DNA of 64,000 bases. It comes from JBBDWK01 sp040902885. GTDB taxonomy: Bacteria > Acidobacteriota > Terriglobia > Bryobacterales > Bryobacteraceae. Under the pieces are notes generated by a model. That model did no database searches. It worked only from the letters and a program-made list of their open reading frames with translations, and was not told the DNA's origin. The DNA lies in contig JBBDWK010000083.1 in assembly GCA_040902885.1 (NCBI GenBank), positions 1-64,000 of the forward strand. Reading direction: 5' to 3'. The stretch's first letter is position 1. Each line of letters begins with the position of its first letter. Positions 47,848 through 57,269 of the stretch are shown in pieces. The translations under genes were made by a program, and so were the position numbers.

Positions 47848-49618
47848 GCGGGACACCCGTCAATAACCGCGCCAGCACTGGCAGCGGCACGGAACCGGCC
47901 GACAGCGCTCGCCCATGAAATTCGGCCAGAGTAGCCTCACTCCCCTTCGCCCTCTGGTAGTGTTCGCGCACACGTATCCAGTCGCGCCATCCCACCAGAT
48001 AGGTCGGCAACTGGCACGAAGAGAGCTTCGCCCGCCGCAGTTTCGCCGTGGCCTCTTCTTTCTCCTGAAACGTCAGGTTCTGCATCAGGTCCAAAGCCTC
48101 CTGGTCCGTCATGCCCTTGGTGTGCAGCCGGACATCCAGAATCGCGTTGGCGATCACGCGCAGCTCTTCCTTCTGGAATGTGAGGCGCAGCTCCGGAGCG
48201 TGATTGAGGTAGCCCTCGTCCAGCATGACTTGCGTCGAATACTGGCCCCAGCCCTCAATGTACGGACCATTGCCGAACACCGAGCGCAATACGCGACGGT
48301 AGGCCGGCTGCACGTCGTTGGCATACTCGAGCTGCACGTAGTGGCCCGGCATGGCCTCGTGAATGGTGAGCAGTTTCAGCTTGTAGAAGTTATACTCGCG
48401 CAGCTTGGATTCCATCCGTTCGCGCGGCCAGGCCTGCGGTATGGGCGTAATCCAGTAGAAGGCGCCCAGCTCCGGCTGCAGCGCCGGCGCGGAGGCGAAC
48501 CCGCCCACGGCATAAATCCCGCGCATGAACCCCGGCGTTGGAATCACTTGCAGGTTGTCACGCGGCGGCAGCTTAAGCAGATTCTTCTCCTTCACGAACT
48601 GCCGCGCCTCCTCCAGGTCCCGCCGGGCATCGCCGATGTACGCCTCACGAGTGGAATGCCGCTCGGCTATCTTCGACAGCGTTTCCGAAATCACGCGATT
48701 CTCGCGCTCGCCGGCCTCCAGGCCTTCGTGACCCGAGCGCGCCGGAAACCACCTCCGGTGCAGTGGCAGCGCCAGCTCCAGCATCTTCGCCCGCACGGAC
48801 TTCAGATCGGCTTCGGCCTGCGCGAGCACTTCATCCGGCTCCAGGTCCGTGGCCAGCGCGTAGCGAAACTTCCGCCCGTACAGTTCGCCTCCCAGACGCC
48901 AGTCGCGCGCATTCCGTTTGGCGAGATCGTTCTTCAAATACTCCTGGAAGTTCCGCGCCGCGGCCAGCGCCGGGCCGGCCGCGGCGTCGTATTCCTTTCG
49001 CAGTTCCTCGGGCGCTTCGGCGCGGATGGCCTTGTCGATCAGCCCGATGTTGCCCTCGTTCTCCTCCTGCGCAACCTTGTTCCAGATTTCCGGCGAATCC
49101 ACCAGATTCTTCTTCGCCTGCTCGTAGAATGCGGGAACCTTCTCGAGGCGTGCGATGATGTGCCGCATGCGTTGCGGCTTTGAATCGTACTCCAGAATGA
49201 ACGGGCCGAACAGCGCGTTTCCAACCGACTCTACATACAACGTCGGATTGTGCCGGTAGTTCTGAATCCGATCCAGCTCCAGCAGGGCCAGCGAAATCTG
49301 ATCGCTCAGAATGTCGTAATCCGCGCGCTCTTCCGCGCTCAATTCCTCTGGACGGATCGACTTCACCAGACGCTCCTGGAAGCCGCGGTAAAACTGGCGC
49401 TGGCGGTCGAGCGCGTCCGGGCTCAGATCGTCCAGCAGCTCGTCCAGAACCACGCCGTTATGCCGGTGATAGCCGGTTTGCGTGGCGCCCGCCGGGCTGA
49501 AGCTCAGCGATGTGTAGACGAACTCTTCGGCGAGGGGCGCAAACTCGGTCCGTTTGGTGCCGGATCCGCAACCGGTCGCGATCAACGCGACGGAAAGTAC
49601 CGCAAATATATGTTTCAC
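47810..49618 (-). CDS. DUF885-family exported metallopeptidase-like lipoprotein
   Basis: From the GTG at 49618 the protein has a lipoprotein signal with lipobox IATGC. The mature part is helical, with the zinc motif LTIHEAMPGHYVQLEYA (HExxxGH) and a later EGWGQYSTQVMLDEGY glutamate. DUF885 proteins are related to M32/M3-type peptidases and probably hydrolyse peptides or amides in the periplasm. An in-frame start twelve codons upstream runs into carB. It follows carB by ten bases. Confidence 0.82.
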   Translation of the reverse strand: MKHIFAVLSVALIATGCGSGTKRTEFAPLAEEFVYTSLSFSPAGATQTGYHRHNGVVLDELLDDLSPDALDRQRQFYRGFQERLVKSIRPEELSAEERADYDILSDQISLALLELDRIQNYRHNPTLYVESVGNALFGPFILEYDSKPQRMRHIIARLEKVPAFYEQAKKNLVDSPEIWNKVAQEENEGNIGLIDKAIRAEAPEELRKEYDAAAGPALAAARNFQEYLKNDLAKRNARDWRLGGELYGRKFRYALATDLEPDEVLAQAEADLKSVRAKMLELALPLHRRWFPARSGHEGLEAGERENRVISETLSKIAERHSTREAYIGDARRDLEEARQFVKEKNLLKLPPRDNLQVIPTPGFMRGIYAVGGFASAPALQPELGAFYWITPIPQAWPRERMESKLREYNFYKLKLLTIHEAMPGHYVQLEYANDVQPAYRRVLRSVFGNGPYIEGWGQYSTQVMLDEGYLNHAPELRLTFQKEELRVIANAILDVRLHTKGMTDQEALDLMQNLTFQEKEEATAKLRRAKLSSCQLPTYLVGWRDWIRVREHYQRAKGSEATLAEFHGRALSAGSVPLPVLARLLTGVPLKTATTDGAPTR

Positions 49619-49628
49619 GACAACAACT

Positions 49629-52600
49629 TCAGACGGCCGTCTGCCGGGCCGCATGAATCTCCTGCAAACTCCATACGCGAATGGGATCGCGGCGGCGGGC
49701 CACCACGGCGTCCACCGCCGCCCTGGCCCCGCTCATGGTTGTGATGCACGGGACGCGGTACGCCAGCGCCGTGCGGCGGATGGCCTTCTCGTCGAAGAAC
49801 GCCATGCCGCCCGCGGCCGTATAAACCACAAGCTGAACGGAGCCTGCCTTCAGCAGATCCACCGCATTCGGACGCCCCTCATTTACCTTGAATATGATCT
49901 TGCACCGCAAGCCGGCGCCCTGAATTGCGGCGGCTGTCCCACGCGTTGCCACTAGATCGAACCCAAGCTGCGTGAAACGCCGGCCAAGCTCCACGGCCTC
50001 GCTCTTGTCCCTGCCGTTCACGCTCAGAAATACGCATCCGCTCTCGGGAAGCGGCGTACCGGCGCTGAGCTGGGCCTTCAAAAACGCCTCGCCGAAATTC
50101 TCCCCTACGCCCATCACCTCGCCTGTCGACCGCATCTCCGGTCCCAGTGCCGGATCGACGCCCGGGAACTTGCTGAACGGGAAAACCGGCGACTTGACGA
50201 AGTTCTGCGGCACGGACAGACAGCCCGAAGCCGGATCTCCCGTGAGGTCCCGAAAATCGGAGAGCTTCTTCCCGATCATCAGCCCCACGGCGATCTTCGG
50301 CAGCGGCACCCCCGTGGCCTTGCTCACATAAGGCGCCGTTCGGGAGGCGCGGGGATTCACTTCGAGCACGTAGACCGTTTCGTCCTTGATGGCGTACTGC
50401 ACGTTCATCAGGCCCACCACATTCAGCGCACGCGCCATGCGAACCGTGTATTCCCGGATCGTGGCCAGAGCTTTCGGAGAAATGGAGTGAGCCGGCAGCA
50501 CACAGGAGCTGTCGCCGGAATGCACGCCTGCTTCCTCAATGTGCTCCATGATCCCCGCGATCAGCACGTTCTCGCCGTCCGATAGAGCGTCCACGTCCAC
50601 CTCGGTCGCTTCCTCCAGGAACCGGTCGATCAGCACCGGCCGCTCCTGCGAGAATACGACCGCCTCGCTCATGTAGCGCCGGACCATATCTTCGTCGTAT
50701 GCGATCACCATCGCCCGGCCGCCCAGCACGTAGCTGGGCCGCACCAGAACCGGATATCCGAGACGCCGTGCCACTTCGCAGGCCGCTTCCGCGGTTGTCG
50801 CCGAGCCATTCGCCGGCGCGGGAATCCCGAGCCTGTCCAGCAGCCGTCCGAACCGTTCGCGGTCCTCGGCTAGATCGATATTCTCCGGGTCCGTGCCGAT
50901 AATCGGAATGCCCTGTTTCTTGAGGGGTATGGCCAGATTCAACGGCGTCTGCCCGCCGAACTGCACAATCAACCCGTACGGCTTCTCGGTGTCGCAGATA
51001 TCCAGCACGTTCTCGAGCGTCAGCGGCTCGAAGTACAGCCGGTCGCTGGTATCGTAATCCGTGGAGACCGTCTCCGGATTGCAGTTCACCATGATCGACT
51101 CGATCCCGAACTCCTGTAACGCAAAGGATGCGTGGCAGCAGCAGTAATCGAACTCGATGCCCTGCCCGATGCGGTTTGGCCCGCTGCCCAGAATCAGGAC
51201 CTTCTTGCGGTCCGTCGGGTCGGCCTCGCAGTGTGCCTCGTAGCTCGAGTAAAGGTACGGCGTGAAGCTCTCGAATTCGGCCGCGCAGGTATCCACGCGG
51301 TTGAATACCGCGCGCACGCCCAGCTCCTTGCGCCGGTCGCGCACGGCGGACTCCTCCGCGCCCCAGAGCTTCGCCAGCCCAACGTCGGAAAGTCCGGCCC
51401 GCTTGGCTGCGTAAAACCGTTCGCGCGTCATCGTCGAAAGGCTTTCGCGCATCAGATTGGCTTCCAGATCCACTACCTGCTTGATCTGGTCCAGAAACCA
51501 TGGATCGATGGCCGTCCACTCATGTATCTGCTCCAGCGAGCAGCCGCGCTCCAGCGCGAAGCGCAGATACTGCAGCCGTTCCGGACTGGGCGTGATCAGC
51601 TTCTGCGGAATCAGGCTTTCCTCATACGTCTCGGACCCGAATGCGCGGCCCGTCTCGAGACTGCGGAGGCCCTTCCCAAGCGCGTGCTTGAAGGTCCGCC
51701 CGATGGCCATCACCTCTCCCACCGACTTCATCTGCGTGCCCAGCGTGGAGTCGGCGCCGGAAAACTTCTCGAACTGCCACTTGGGAATCTTGACCACTAC
51801 GTAGTCGATGCTCGGCTCGAAGCACGCCGGCGTCTTTAGCGTAATGTCGTTCGGAATCTCGTCCAGCCGGTAGCCCACGGCCAGCTTGGCCGCGATCTTG
51901 GCGATGGGAAACCCGGTAGCCTTCGAAGCCAGCGCGGAGCTTCTCGACACGCGCGGGTTCATCTCGATGACCACCATCCTGCCGGTTTTGGGATCGATGG
52001 CGAACTGCACGTTCGACCCGCCCGTATCCACTCCGATCTCGCGCAGGCACCGCAGGGCCGCATCGCGCATCATCTGATACTCGCGGTCAGTGAGCGTCTG
52101 CGCGGGGGCCACCGTGATGGAGTCTCCGGTGTGTACGCCCATGGCGTCGAAGTTCTCGATGGAGCAGACGATGATGGCGTTGTCCGCCAGGTCGCGCATC
52201 ACCTCCAGCTCGAACTCTTTCCATCCGAGCACGCTCTCCTCAACCAGCACCTCATGAACCGGAGAAAGGTACAGGCCACGTTCGAGGATCTCCACCATGT
52301 CCTCGCGGTTATACGCGATGCCGCCGCCCGTGCCTCCTAGCGTGAAGCTGGGCCGGAGAATGACCGGGTAGCCAATGCGCTGCCCGAAAGCCAGCCCGTC
52401 TTCGATGTTCCGCACAAGCTGCGAAAGCGGCGTCTCCAGGCCGATCTTCCGCATGGCGTCTTTGAAGAGCAGCCGGTCCTCGGCTTTCTTGATGGCTTCG
52501 ATTTTGGCTCCGATCAGCTCGACGCCGTACCGGTCCAGCACGCCCGCCTCCGCCAGCTCGACGGCCAGGTTCAACCCCGTCTGGCCGCCCACCGTGGAGA

Positions 52601-52859
52601 GCAGCGCATCGGGCCGCTCCTTGCGGATGATCTCTTCGAGATAGCCGACGCTCAGCGGCTCGATGTAGGTGCGGTCCGCAAGATCCGGATCGGTCATGAT
52701 GGTCGCTGGATTGGAATTCACCAGCACCACCTCATAACCATCCGCGCGCAACGCCTTGCAGGCCTGTGTCCCGGAATAATCGAACTCGCAGGCCTGCCCG
52801 ATGACGATGGGGCCCGAGCCGATGATCAGTATGCGGTGAATGTCGTTTCTTCTGGGCAT
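49629..52859 (-). CDS. carB: Carbamoyl-phosphate synthase large subunit
   Basis: The 1076-residue protein has the two tandem ATP-grasp halves. The first starts with ILIIGSGPIVIGQACEFDYSG, the second with VLILGSGPNRIGQGIEFDYC, each followed by FTLGGTGGGIA or YVLGGRAMVIA ATP loops and EVNPR.SR metal ligands. The C-terminal MGS-like domain carries allosteric control. It makes carbamoyl phosphate for arginine and pyrimidines with CarA, encoded four bases upstream. Confidence 0.96.
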   Translation of the reverse strand: MPRRNDIHRILIIGSGPIVIGQACEFDYSGTQACKALRADGYEVVLVNSNPATIMTDPDLADRTYIEPLSVGYLEEIIRKERPDALLSTVGGQTGLNLAVELAEAGVLDRYGVELIGAKIEAIKKAEDRLLFKDAMRKIGLETPLSQLVRNIEDGLAFGQRIGYPVILRPSFTLGGTGGGIAYNREDMVEILERGLYLSPVHEVLVEESVLGWKEFELEVMRDLADNAIIVCSIENFDAMGVHTGDSITVAPAQTLTDREYQMMRDAALRCLREIGVDTGGSNVQFAIDPKTGRMVVIEMNPRVSRSSALASKATGFPIAKIAAKLAVGYRLDEIPNDITLKTPACFEPSIDYVVVKIPKWQFEKFSGADSTLGTQMKSVGEVMAIGRTFKHALGKGLRSLETGRAFGSETYEESLIPQKLITPSPERLQYLRFALERGCSLEQIHEWTAIDPWFLDQIKQVVDLEANLMRESLSTMTRERFYAAKRAGLSDVGLAKLWGAEESAVRDRRKELGVRAVFNRVDTCAAEFESFTPYLYSSYEAHCEADPTDRKKVLILGSGPNRIGQGIEFDYCCCHASFALQEFGIESIMVNCNPETVSTDYDTSDRLYFEPLTLENVLDICDTEKPYGLIVQFGGQTPLNLAIPLKKQGIPIIGTDPENIDLAEDRERFGRLLDRLGIPAPANGSATTAEAACEVARRLGYPVLVRPSYVLGGRAMVIAYDEDMVRRYMSEAVVFSQERPVLIDRFLEEATEVDVDALSDGENVLIAGIMEHIEEAGVHSGDSSCVLPAHSISPKALATIREYTVRMARALNVVGLMNVQYAIKDETVYVLEVNPRASRTAPYVSKATGVPLPKIAVGLMIGKKLSDFRDLTGDPASGCLSVPQNFVKSPVFPFSKFPGVDPALGPEMRSTGEVMGVGENFGEAFLKAQLSAGTPLPESGCVFLSVNGRDKSEAVELGRRFTQLGFDLVATRGTAAAIQGAGLRCKIIFKVNEGRPNAVDLLKAGSVQLVVYTAAGGMAFFDEKAIRRTALAYRVPCITTMSGARAAVDAVVARRRDPIRVWSLQEIHAARQTAV

Positions 52860-52863
52860 CCGT

Positions 52864-54012
52864 TCAGGATCTCTTGGACGGATTTTCCGCCATCAGTTTC
52901 GTGAAATCGTCGAACAGGTAGTGCGAATCGTGAGGGCCGGGCGCGGCCTCGGGGTGATACTGGACGCAAAATACGGGGTGGTTGCGGAGACGGAAGCCTT
53001 CGAGTGTTTTGTCGTTCAGGTTCATGTGCGTGATTTCCACCTCGCTTTCGCGCAGCGAATCCGGATCTACCGCGAAACCGTGATTGTGCGAGGTGATCTC
53101 CACCTTGTTCGTAATCCGGTTGATCACCGGATGGTTGGCCCCGCGATGGCCGAACTTGAGTTTAAAGGTTTTCCCCCCGGCTGCAAGGCCCAGAATCTGG
53201 TGCCCAAGGCAGATGCCGAATATGGGAACCTGCCCGATCAGCCGTCTGACGTTCCCAACCTGAACTTCGAGCGGCTCCGGATCGCCGGGACCGTTGGAGA
53301 GGAAAACGCCATCCGGTTTCAGGGCGAGTACGTCCTCCGCGGAGGTCAGCGCCGGCACCACCGTCACGGCGCAGCCCACGTGTACAAGCCGCCGCAGGAT
53401 ATTCTTCTTGACGCCGAAGTCGTATGCCACTACGTGGAATCGGCGCTCGGCCGGGCCGGCCATCCGTTCGGAGGGCGAACAGGGCTCCACCGGGCGTGTC
53501 CATTCGTAAGAAGCGCCAGTCGTGACGCGGCTGGCCAGATCCAGGCCCGCCATGCTGGGAATGGAACGCGCTTTTTCCACCAGCCGGTTCCGCTCGCCGT
53601 CGGTTGCCGCAACTCCGGAGGCCAGAACGCCCCGCATAACGCCCCGCGTCCGCAAGTGCAGGACCAGGGCGCGAGTATCGATGCCGGAAGCGATGGGCAC
53701 GTCGTACCGGGCCAGAAATCCGTGGGCTTCCTCTTCCGAGCGCCAGTTGCTCGCGCGAGACAACTCGTGGACGGCCAGGCCTTCGATATACGCGCGTCCG
53801 GCTTCGTTGTCGGATTCGTTGGTGCCGTAATTGCCGATTTGAGGATTGGTGAGGACTACGATCTGGCCGGAATAGGAAGGGTCGGTGAATATCTCCTGGT
53901 AGCCGGTGAGGGAAGTGTTGAAAACGACCTCGCCAGCCCGTTCAGATGGCACACCAAAGCTCCTGCCTTCGAAGACCGTGCCGTCTTCCAAGGCCAGGAT
54001 TGCGGATTCCAA
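52864..54012 (-). CDS. carA: Carbamoyl-phosphate synthase small subunit
   Basis: The glutaminase subunit has the N-terminal TGYQEIFTDPSYSGQIVV.T.PQIGNYG block. Its class I amidotransferase domain carries the nucleophile Cys in PIFGICLGHQILG and the His/Glu pair in VQYHPEAAPGPHDS. It frees ammonia from glutamine for CarB. The TTG at 54012 is preceded by AGGAGG at ten bases and is preferred over an upstream TTG at 54039 that would put the Shine-Dalgarno inside the gene. Confidence 0.95.
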   Translation of the reverse strand: MESAILALEDGTVFEGRSFGVPSERAGEVVFNTSLTGYQEIFTDPSYSGQIVVLTNPQIGNYGTNESDNEAGRAYIEGLAVHELSRASNWRSEEEAHGFLARYDVPIASGIDTRALVLHLRTRGVMRGVLASGVAATDGERNRLVEKARSIPSMAGLDLASRVTTGASYEWTRPVEPCSPSERMAGPAERRFHVVAYDFGVKKNILRRLVHVGCAVTVVPALTSAEDVLALKPDGVFLSNGPGDPEPLEVQVGNVRRLIGQVPIFGICLGHQILGLAAGGKTFKLKFGHRGANHPVINRITNKVEITSHNHGFAVDPDSLRESEVEITHMNLNDKTLEGFRLRNHPVFCVQYHPEAAPGPHDSHYLFDDFTKLMAENPSKRS

Positions 54013-54160
54013 TGTGGCTGTTCCTCCTGGGTAGGACAATTACTATTTTAGTTCAGCCCAGAGCGATTTCCTAGCGCTTCAGTAGGGCGGTCCCCTGGAC
54101 CGCGCCGGACGCCCTCGTCCGGATTTCGGGCCGAAAAGCCGACTCCGCCACACCAGGGGC

Positions 54161-54189
54161 TTGACGGCCGCGGCGGTTCCTTGCATAAT
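54161..54189 (+). promoter_or_regulatory. Sigma-70-type promoter of the arsR-like gene
   Basis: TTGACG (54161-54166) and CATAAT (54184-54189) are 17 bases apart, 26 bases before the ATG. Confidence 0.65.
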
Positions 54190-54193
54190 TAAA

Positions 54194-54207
54194 TAGTTAT
54201 ATAACTA
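54194..54207. promoter_or_regulatory. Operator palindrome TAGTTATATAACTA
   Basis: This perfect 14-bp palindrome is AT-rich in a GC-rich genome. It begins four bases after the -10 box and so covers the transcription start. This is the expected place for autorepression by the ArsR-like regulator encoded directly downstream. Confidence 0.65.
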
Positions 54208-54214
54208 GTTAGCA

Positions 54215-54580
54215 ATGATTCCTTCCCAGCGCCTTGATGCAACGTTCGCCGCGCTCGCCGACCCAACGCGGCGGGCGATCCTCGCGCGCCTCGCGTCCGG
54301 CGAGGCGTCGGTGACGGAGTTGGCCAAGCCGTTCGTGATGACCCAGCCCGCGATCTCCAAGCATCTCAAGGTGCTGGAGCGCGCGGGCCTGATTTCGCGC
54401 GGCCGTGACGCGCAGCGCCGGCCGCGCCGGCTGGAGGCCAAGCCGCTCGCAGAGGCTACCGGGTGGCTGGAGGACTACCGACGGTTTTGGGAGGGAAGCT
54501 TCCAGCGCCTCGATGCCCTGCTTGATGAAATGAAGACCCAGAAGAAACGTGAACGTACGAAGAGAGGAAAACACCGATGA
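54215..54580 (+). CDS. ArsR-family transcriptional regulator
   Basis: The 121-residue winged-helix protein reads LDATFAALADPTRRAILARLASGEASVTELAKPFVMTQPAISKHLKVLERAGLISR, the classic ArsR-type start. It has no metal-binding Cys pair and so belongs to the subgroup coupled to AHSA1/SRPBCC genes rather than to metal sensors. It overlaps the next gene by ATGA. The palindrome in front suggests self-regulation. Confidence 0.9.
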   Translation: MIPSQRLDATFAALADPTRRAILARLASGEASVTELAKPFVMTQPAISKHLKVLERAGLISRGRDAQRRPRRLEAKPLAEATGWLEDYRRFWEGSFQRLDALLDEMKTQKKRERTKRGKHR

Positions 54581-55074
54581 AGAACACAGGAACATTGAAA
54601 GTAACCACGCCAACCGACCGGGAGATCGTGATGACACGCGTCTTCGACGCGCCGCGCCACTTGGTCTTCGACGCCTTGACCACGCCCGAATTGCTCAAGC
54701 GCTGGTTGCTCGGGTCGCCCGGCTGGTCGCTGACGGTTTGCGAGATCGACCTGAAGGTGGGCGGTGCCTATCGCTTCGTTTGGCGTAGCGCGGACGGAAC
54801 CGAAATGGGAATGAGCGGTGTTTATCGCGAGATTGTGCCGCCCGAGCGCGTTGTCGCCACGGAGTCGTTCGATAAGCCCTGGTATCCAGGTCAGGGGCTA
54901 GTAACGCACAGCCTAGTCGAGCAGGGCGGCAGGACGACGCTCACGCTTACTGTGCGCTATGAGTCGCGCGAGGCCCGCGATACCGTCCTCAAGAGCCCGA
55001 TGGAGCAGGGCGTGGCTGCGAGCTATGACAAGCTTGCGGAGTTGTTGGCATCAGCAGAGGCTCGCTCAGTGTAG
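54577..55074 (+). CDS. SRPBCC / AHSA1-domain protein
   Basis: The 165-residue protein has the START-like fold pattern of Aha1 C-terminal-type proteins: TREIVMTRVFDAPRHLVFDALTTPELLKRWL, VGGAYRFVWR, GVYREIVPPERVVATESF and the long C-terminal helix GVAASYDKLAELLA. The fold binds hydrophobic ligands in a pocket. The arsR-AHSA1 pair is common in bacteria, and its physiological role is mostly unknown. It is translationally coupled to the regulator. Confidence 0.87.
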   Translation: MKNTGTLKVTTPTDREIVMTRVFDAPRHLVFDALTTPELLKRWLLGSPGWSLTVCEIDLKVGGAYRFVWRSADGTEMGMSGVYREIVPPERVVATESFDKPWYPGQGLVTHSLVEQGGRTTLTLTVRYESREARDTVLKSPMEQGVAASYDKLAELLASAEARSV

Positions 55075-55090
55075 CGGGAGCAAGAGAGGC

Positions 55091-55519
55091 GTGAGCGAAA
55101 CAGACCATACACCGCGCATTCCTCGACGCATCGGCGCCGTGCTCGCGGGTTTACTCGCGGTCGTCATTCTTTCCATCGCTACCGACATGACGCTGCACGC
55201 CAGCGCCATCTTCCCGCCGGCCGGCCAGCCGATGGTTGATGCACTTTGGCTGCTTGCAGCGGCTTATCGCACTGTCTACGGCGCCGCTGGCGGCTACATC
55301 GCGGCGCGGCTAGCGCCCGATCGGCCCATGACGCACGCCCTGGCGCTCGGGGTCATCGGGCTTGCCATGAGCATTGCGGGCGCCGTGGCGGCGTGGAACG
55401 GGGGACCGGCCTACGGGCCCAAATGGTTTTCTCTTGCACTCATCGCCATCGCGTTGCCGAGCGCCTGGGCGGGCGGCAGACTCCTCGGCGCGCAATTGCG
55501 CGCACGCCCGGCGTTATGA
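55091..55519 (+). CDS. Small four-helix membrane protein, 142 aa
   Basis: Starting at GTG 55091, the protein has about four membrane segments: IGAVLAGLLAVVILSIATDM; LLAAAYRTVYGAAGGYIAA; ALGVIGLAMSIAGAVAAW; and LALIAIALPSAWAGGRLLG. It has no catalytic motif. It follows the AHSA1 gene by 16 bases and most likely belongs to the same operon. Function unknown. Confidence 0.7.
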   Translation: MSETDHTPRIPRRIGAVLAGLLAVVILSIATDMTLHASAIFPPAGQPMVDALWLLAAAYRTVYGAAGGYIAARLAPDRPMTHALALGVIGLAMSIAGAVAAWNGGPAYGPKWFSLALIAIALPSAWAGGRLLGAQLRARPAL

Positions 55520-55571
55520 AAACTGTTGCTTCGTTCGACTTGAGGTGAACGGCCTTGGAGGTAATACCCGT

Positions 55572-55982
55572 ATGAAAAAAACGACGTCCGGTGATCGCGG
55601 TTCGGCCGCGAAAGGCAACGTCGCTCCGAAGAACGTGGACGAATACCTCGCAGGCGTCCCGGAACCCGCCCGCAGCACCTTGAACAGGGTTCGCGCGGCG
55701 ATTCGGTCCGCTGTACCGCCGGAGGCCACGGAGGCCATCAGCTATCGGATTCCCACGTTCAAGTACAAAGGACCGCTGCTGGGGTTCGCCGCGTTTTCGG
55801 ACCATTGCGGTTTGTACCCTATGAGTCCGTCTGTGATGGAGGCGTTCAAGGACGAACTCAAGGACTTCCACACATCCAAAGGTACAATCCGCTTCCCTGT
55901 GGACAAGTCTCTGCCGGCCGCTCTTGTGAAAAAGCTGGTGGAGGCGCGGATCGCGGAGAACGAACACAAGAAACAGCGCTGA
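55572..55982 (+). CDS. DUF1801 (YdhG-like) protein, 136 aa
   Basis: The protein has the family layout: a disordered lysine-rich start, VDEYLAGVPEPARSTLNRVRAAIR, EAISYRIPTFKYKG, LLGFAAFSDHCGLYPMSPSVMEAFKDEL and KGTIRFPVDKSLPAALVKKLVEARI. DUF1801 proteins are small soluble proteins of unknown function, often next to arsR-AHSA1 pairs as here. It ends the four-gene module. Confidence 0.85.
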   Translation: MKKTTSGDRGSAAKGNVAPKNVDEYLAGVPEPARSTLNRVRAAIRSAVPPEATEAISYRIPTFKYKGPLLGFAAFSDHCGLYPMSPSVMEAFKDELKDFHTSKGTIRFPVDKSLPAALVKKLVEARIAENEHKKQR

Positions 55983-56141
55983 TCGGGCGGCCTTCGAGAC
56001 CAGTGCATGACTCGGACACGGTTGTGCTAGACTTTCCGTCCCATGAAGCGCGACTGCCACTCATTATTAGCTGTGTAGCGTTTTTGATATCGGCGTTTGC
56101 CTTGCATATGGCGGATCGGACCAGGCGGGATGTACAAGCGT

Positions 56142-56828
56142 TTATTCACGCTCTGCCCCGGCAGACAGGCCATCCCTGAGAAGCCGAACCCGATAGTCCA
56201 GATCGCCGGCATCCCCGATATCGAACTCATTCACCTGTATGCGGTCTCCGCAAGCACGATTCAGGTACATTGTCTCGCCGCTCATTACCACAGCGTTCAC
56301 GCTCGCAAGCTGTGCCGTAGCAGTCCCCTTGTAGACCCTGAATCGGCAATAGGTATAATCTTCGCGGTTCGGTAACACGATTCGTTGGGCATCGAATCTG
56401 TAAACGCCGAAATTGGAGAGCGTCACGGCGTTTTCACAAACTGCCGTCACCCTTCCCGCAAGGACTCGCTTGAATGGGTTGGTGTCCTTGGCGTTGTCAT
56501 CGGTTCGCACGATTGCCGAGCCAGTGAGGATTTCGATCCGGGTATCGCTTGCACGATTGGCCACCATTCGGAAAGAACCGTTCTCACCGAGGTGAAGAAT
56601 TACGCCCGGAGCCAACAGAATCTCGGCGCGGCCGGCTTCACTGCGCACAATGGAGTTCTCTTTCAAGGGGATTTGAGAGGCCGATGGCTCCAACCGCAGT
56701 CCATCCAGAAATACGGTCCCCTCTATGTGCGCAATTACCGCGCGGGAAGTCCCCGGTTGCGCGAACGCCATTGCGGAACCGAGCATCAGAAAGGCGGTTA
56801 CGACCATCGAGATCCAACCAGCCTTCAT
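56142..56828 (-). CDS. Exported FecR-domain protein
   Basis: After a signal peptide (VVTAFLMLGSAMAFA) the 228-residue protein contains a FecR-type beta-strand domain (AHIEGTVFLDGLRL; ENSIVRSEAGRAEILLAPGVILHLGENGSFRMV; IEILTGSAIVR). The canonical FecR relays signals to sigma factors, but stand-alone exported copies like this lack the N-terminal anti-sigma part and may be structural or ligand-binding. No sigma factor gene is adjacent. Confidence 0.75.
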   Translation of the reverse strand: MKAGWISMVVTAFLMLGSAMAFAQPGTSRAVIAHIEGTVFLDGLRLEPSASQIPLKENSIVRSEAGRAEILLAPGVILHLGENGSFRMVANRASDTRIEILTGSAIVRTDDNAKDTNPFKRVLAGRVTAVCENAVTLSNFGVYRFDAQRIVLPNREDYTYCRFRVYKGTATAQLASVNAVVMSGETMYLNRACGDRIQVNEFDIGDAGDLDYRVRLLRDGLSAGAERE

Positions 56829-56938
56829 AATATATGCCCCCGCCCGTAGTTTGAGTGCTTCGCTGATACGGTGTCAAGGGCGGCTGGCGCGAGCCGGCTC
56901 AGACATCCGGCCTGGGCGTCGACCGTGTGGCACCTGGA

Positions 56939-57269
56939 TCAGTCTGACGATGGGATCGTGATAGTCTGGCCGGGCCGGATCGTTTCCAGCGCCTGCAAAA
57001 TCGTATCCACCAACGGCAGTAGGTCTTCGAGCTGATTGGTTCGGGAACGGACCAGAATGATAGAGAGCTTTCGGCCAGTTACGATACGTTTGGTGCGGTA
57101 TTCCCTGGTCGACCGTCAGCAATACCTCGTAACCGGCAACTTCCGCAGCCCGCAGCAAGTCGCCATTTTCTTTACCTTTGAAACCCGCCCATTGAGTGGT
57201 GTGCGCGTTGTGGCTAGGAAAGCTGTGCCGGAGATCGAGTGGCAGGCACTCATCCAGCAGAATCTTCAT
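56939..57269 (-). pseudogene. DUF5615 PIN-like toxin, frameshifted
   Basis: The first part reads MKILLDECLPLDLRHSFPSH ... WAGFKGKENGDLLRAAEVAGYEVLLTVDQG, the N-terminal half of DUF5615 (Mut7-C-like PIN) toxins with the acidic residues of the nuclease site. After about 57075-57108 the match continues in another frame as GRKLSIILVRSRTNQLEDL ... ILQALETIRPGQTITIP up to a stop at 56939. One frameshift therefore splits the gene. Its start overlaps the DUF433 gene by ATGA. Confidence 0.78.

Noticed and set aside
47915..49183. Long plus-strand frame opposite the DUF885 gene
   Set aside because: The minus strand has a lipobox and HEAMPGH motif; the plus frame has no motif and lacks a credible start.
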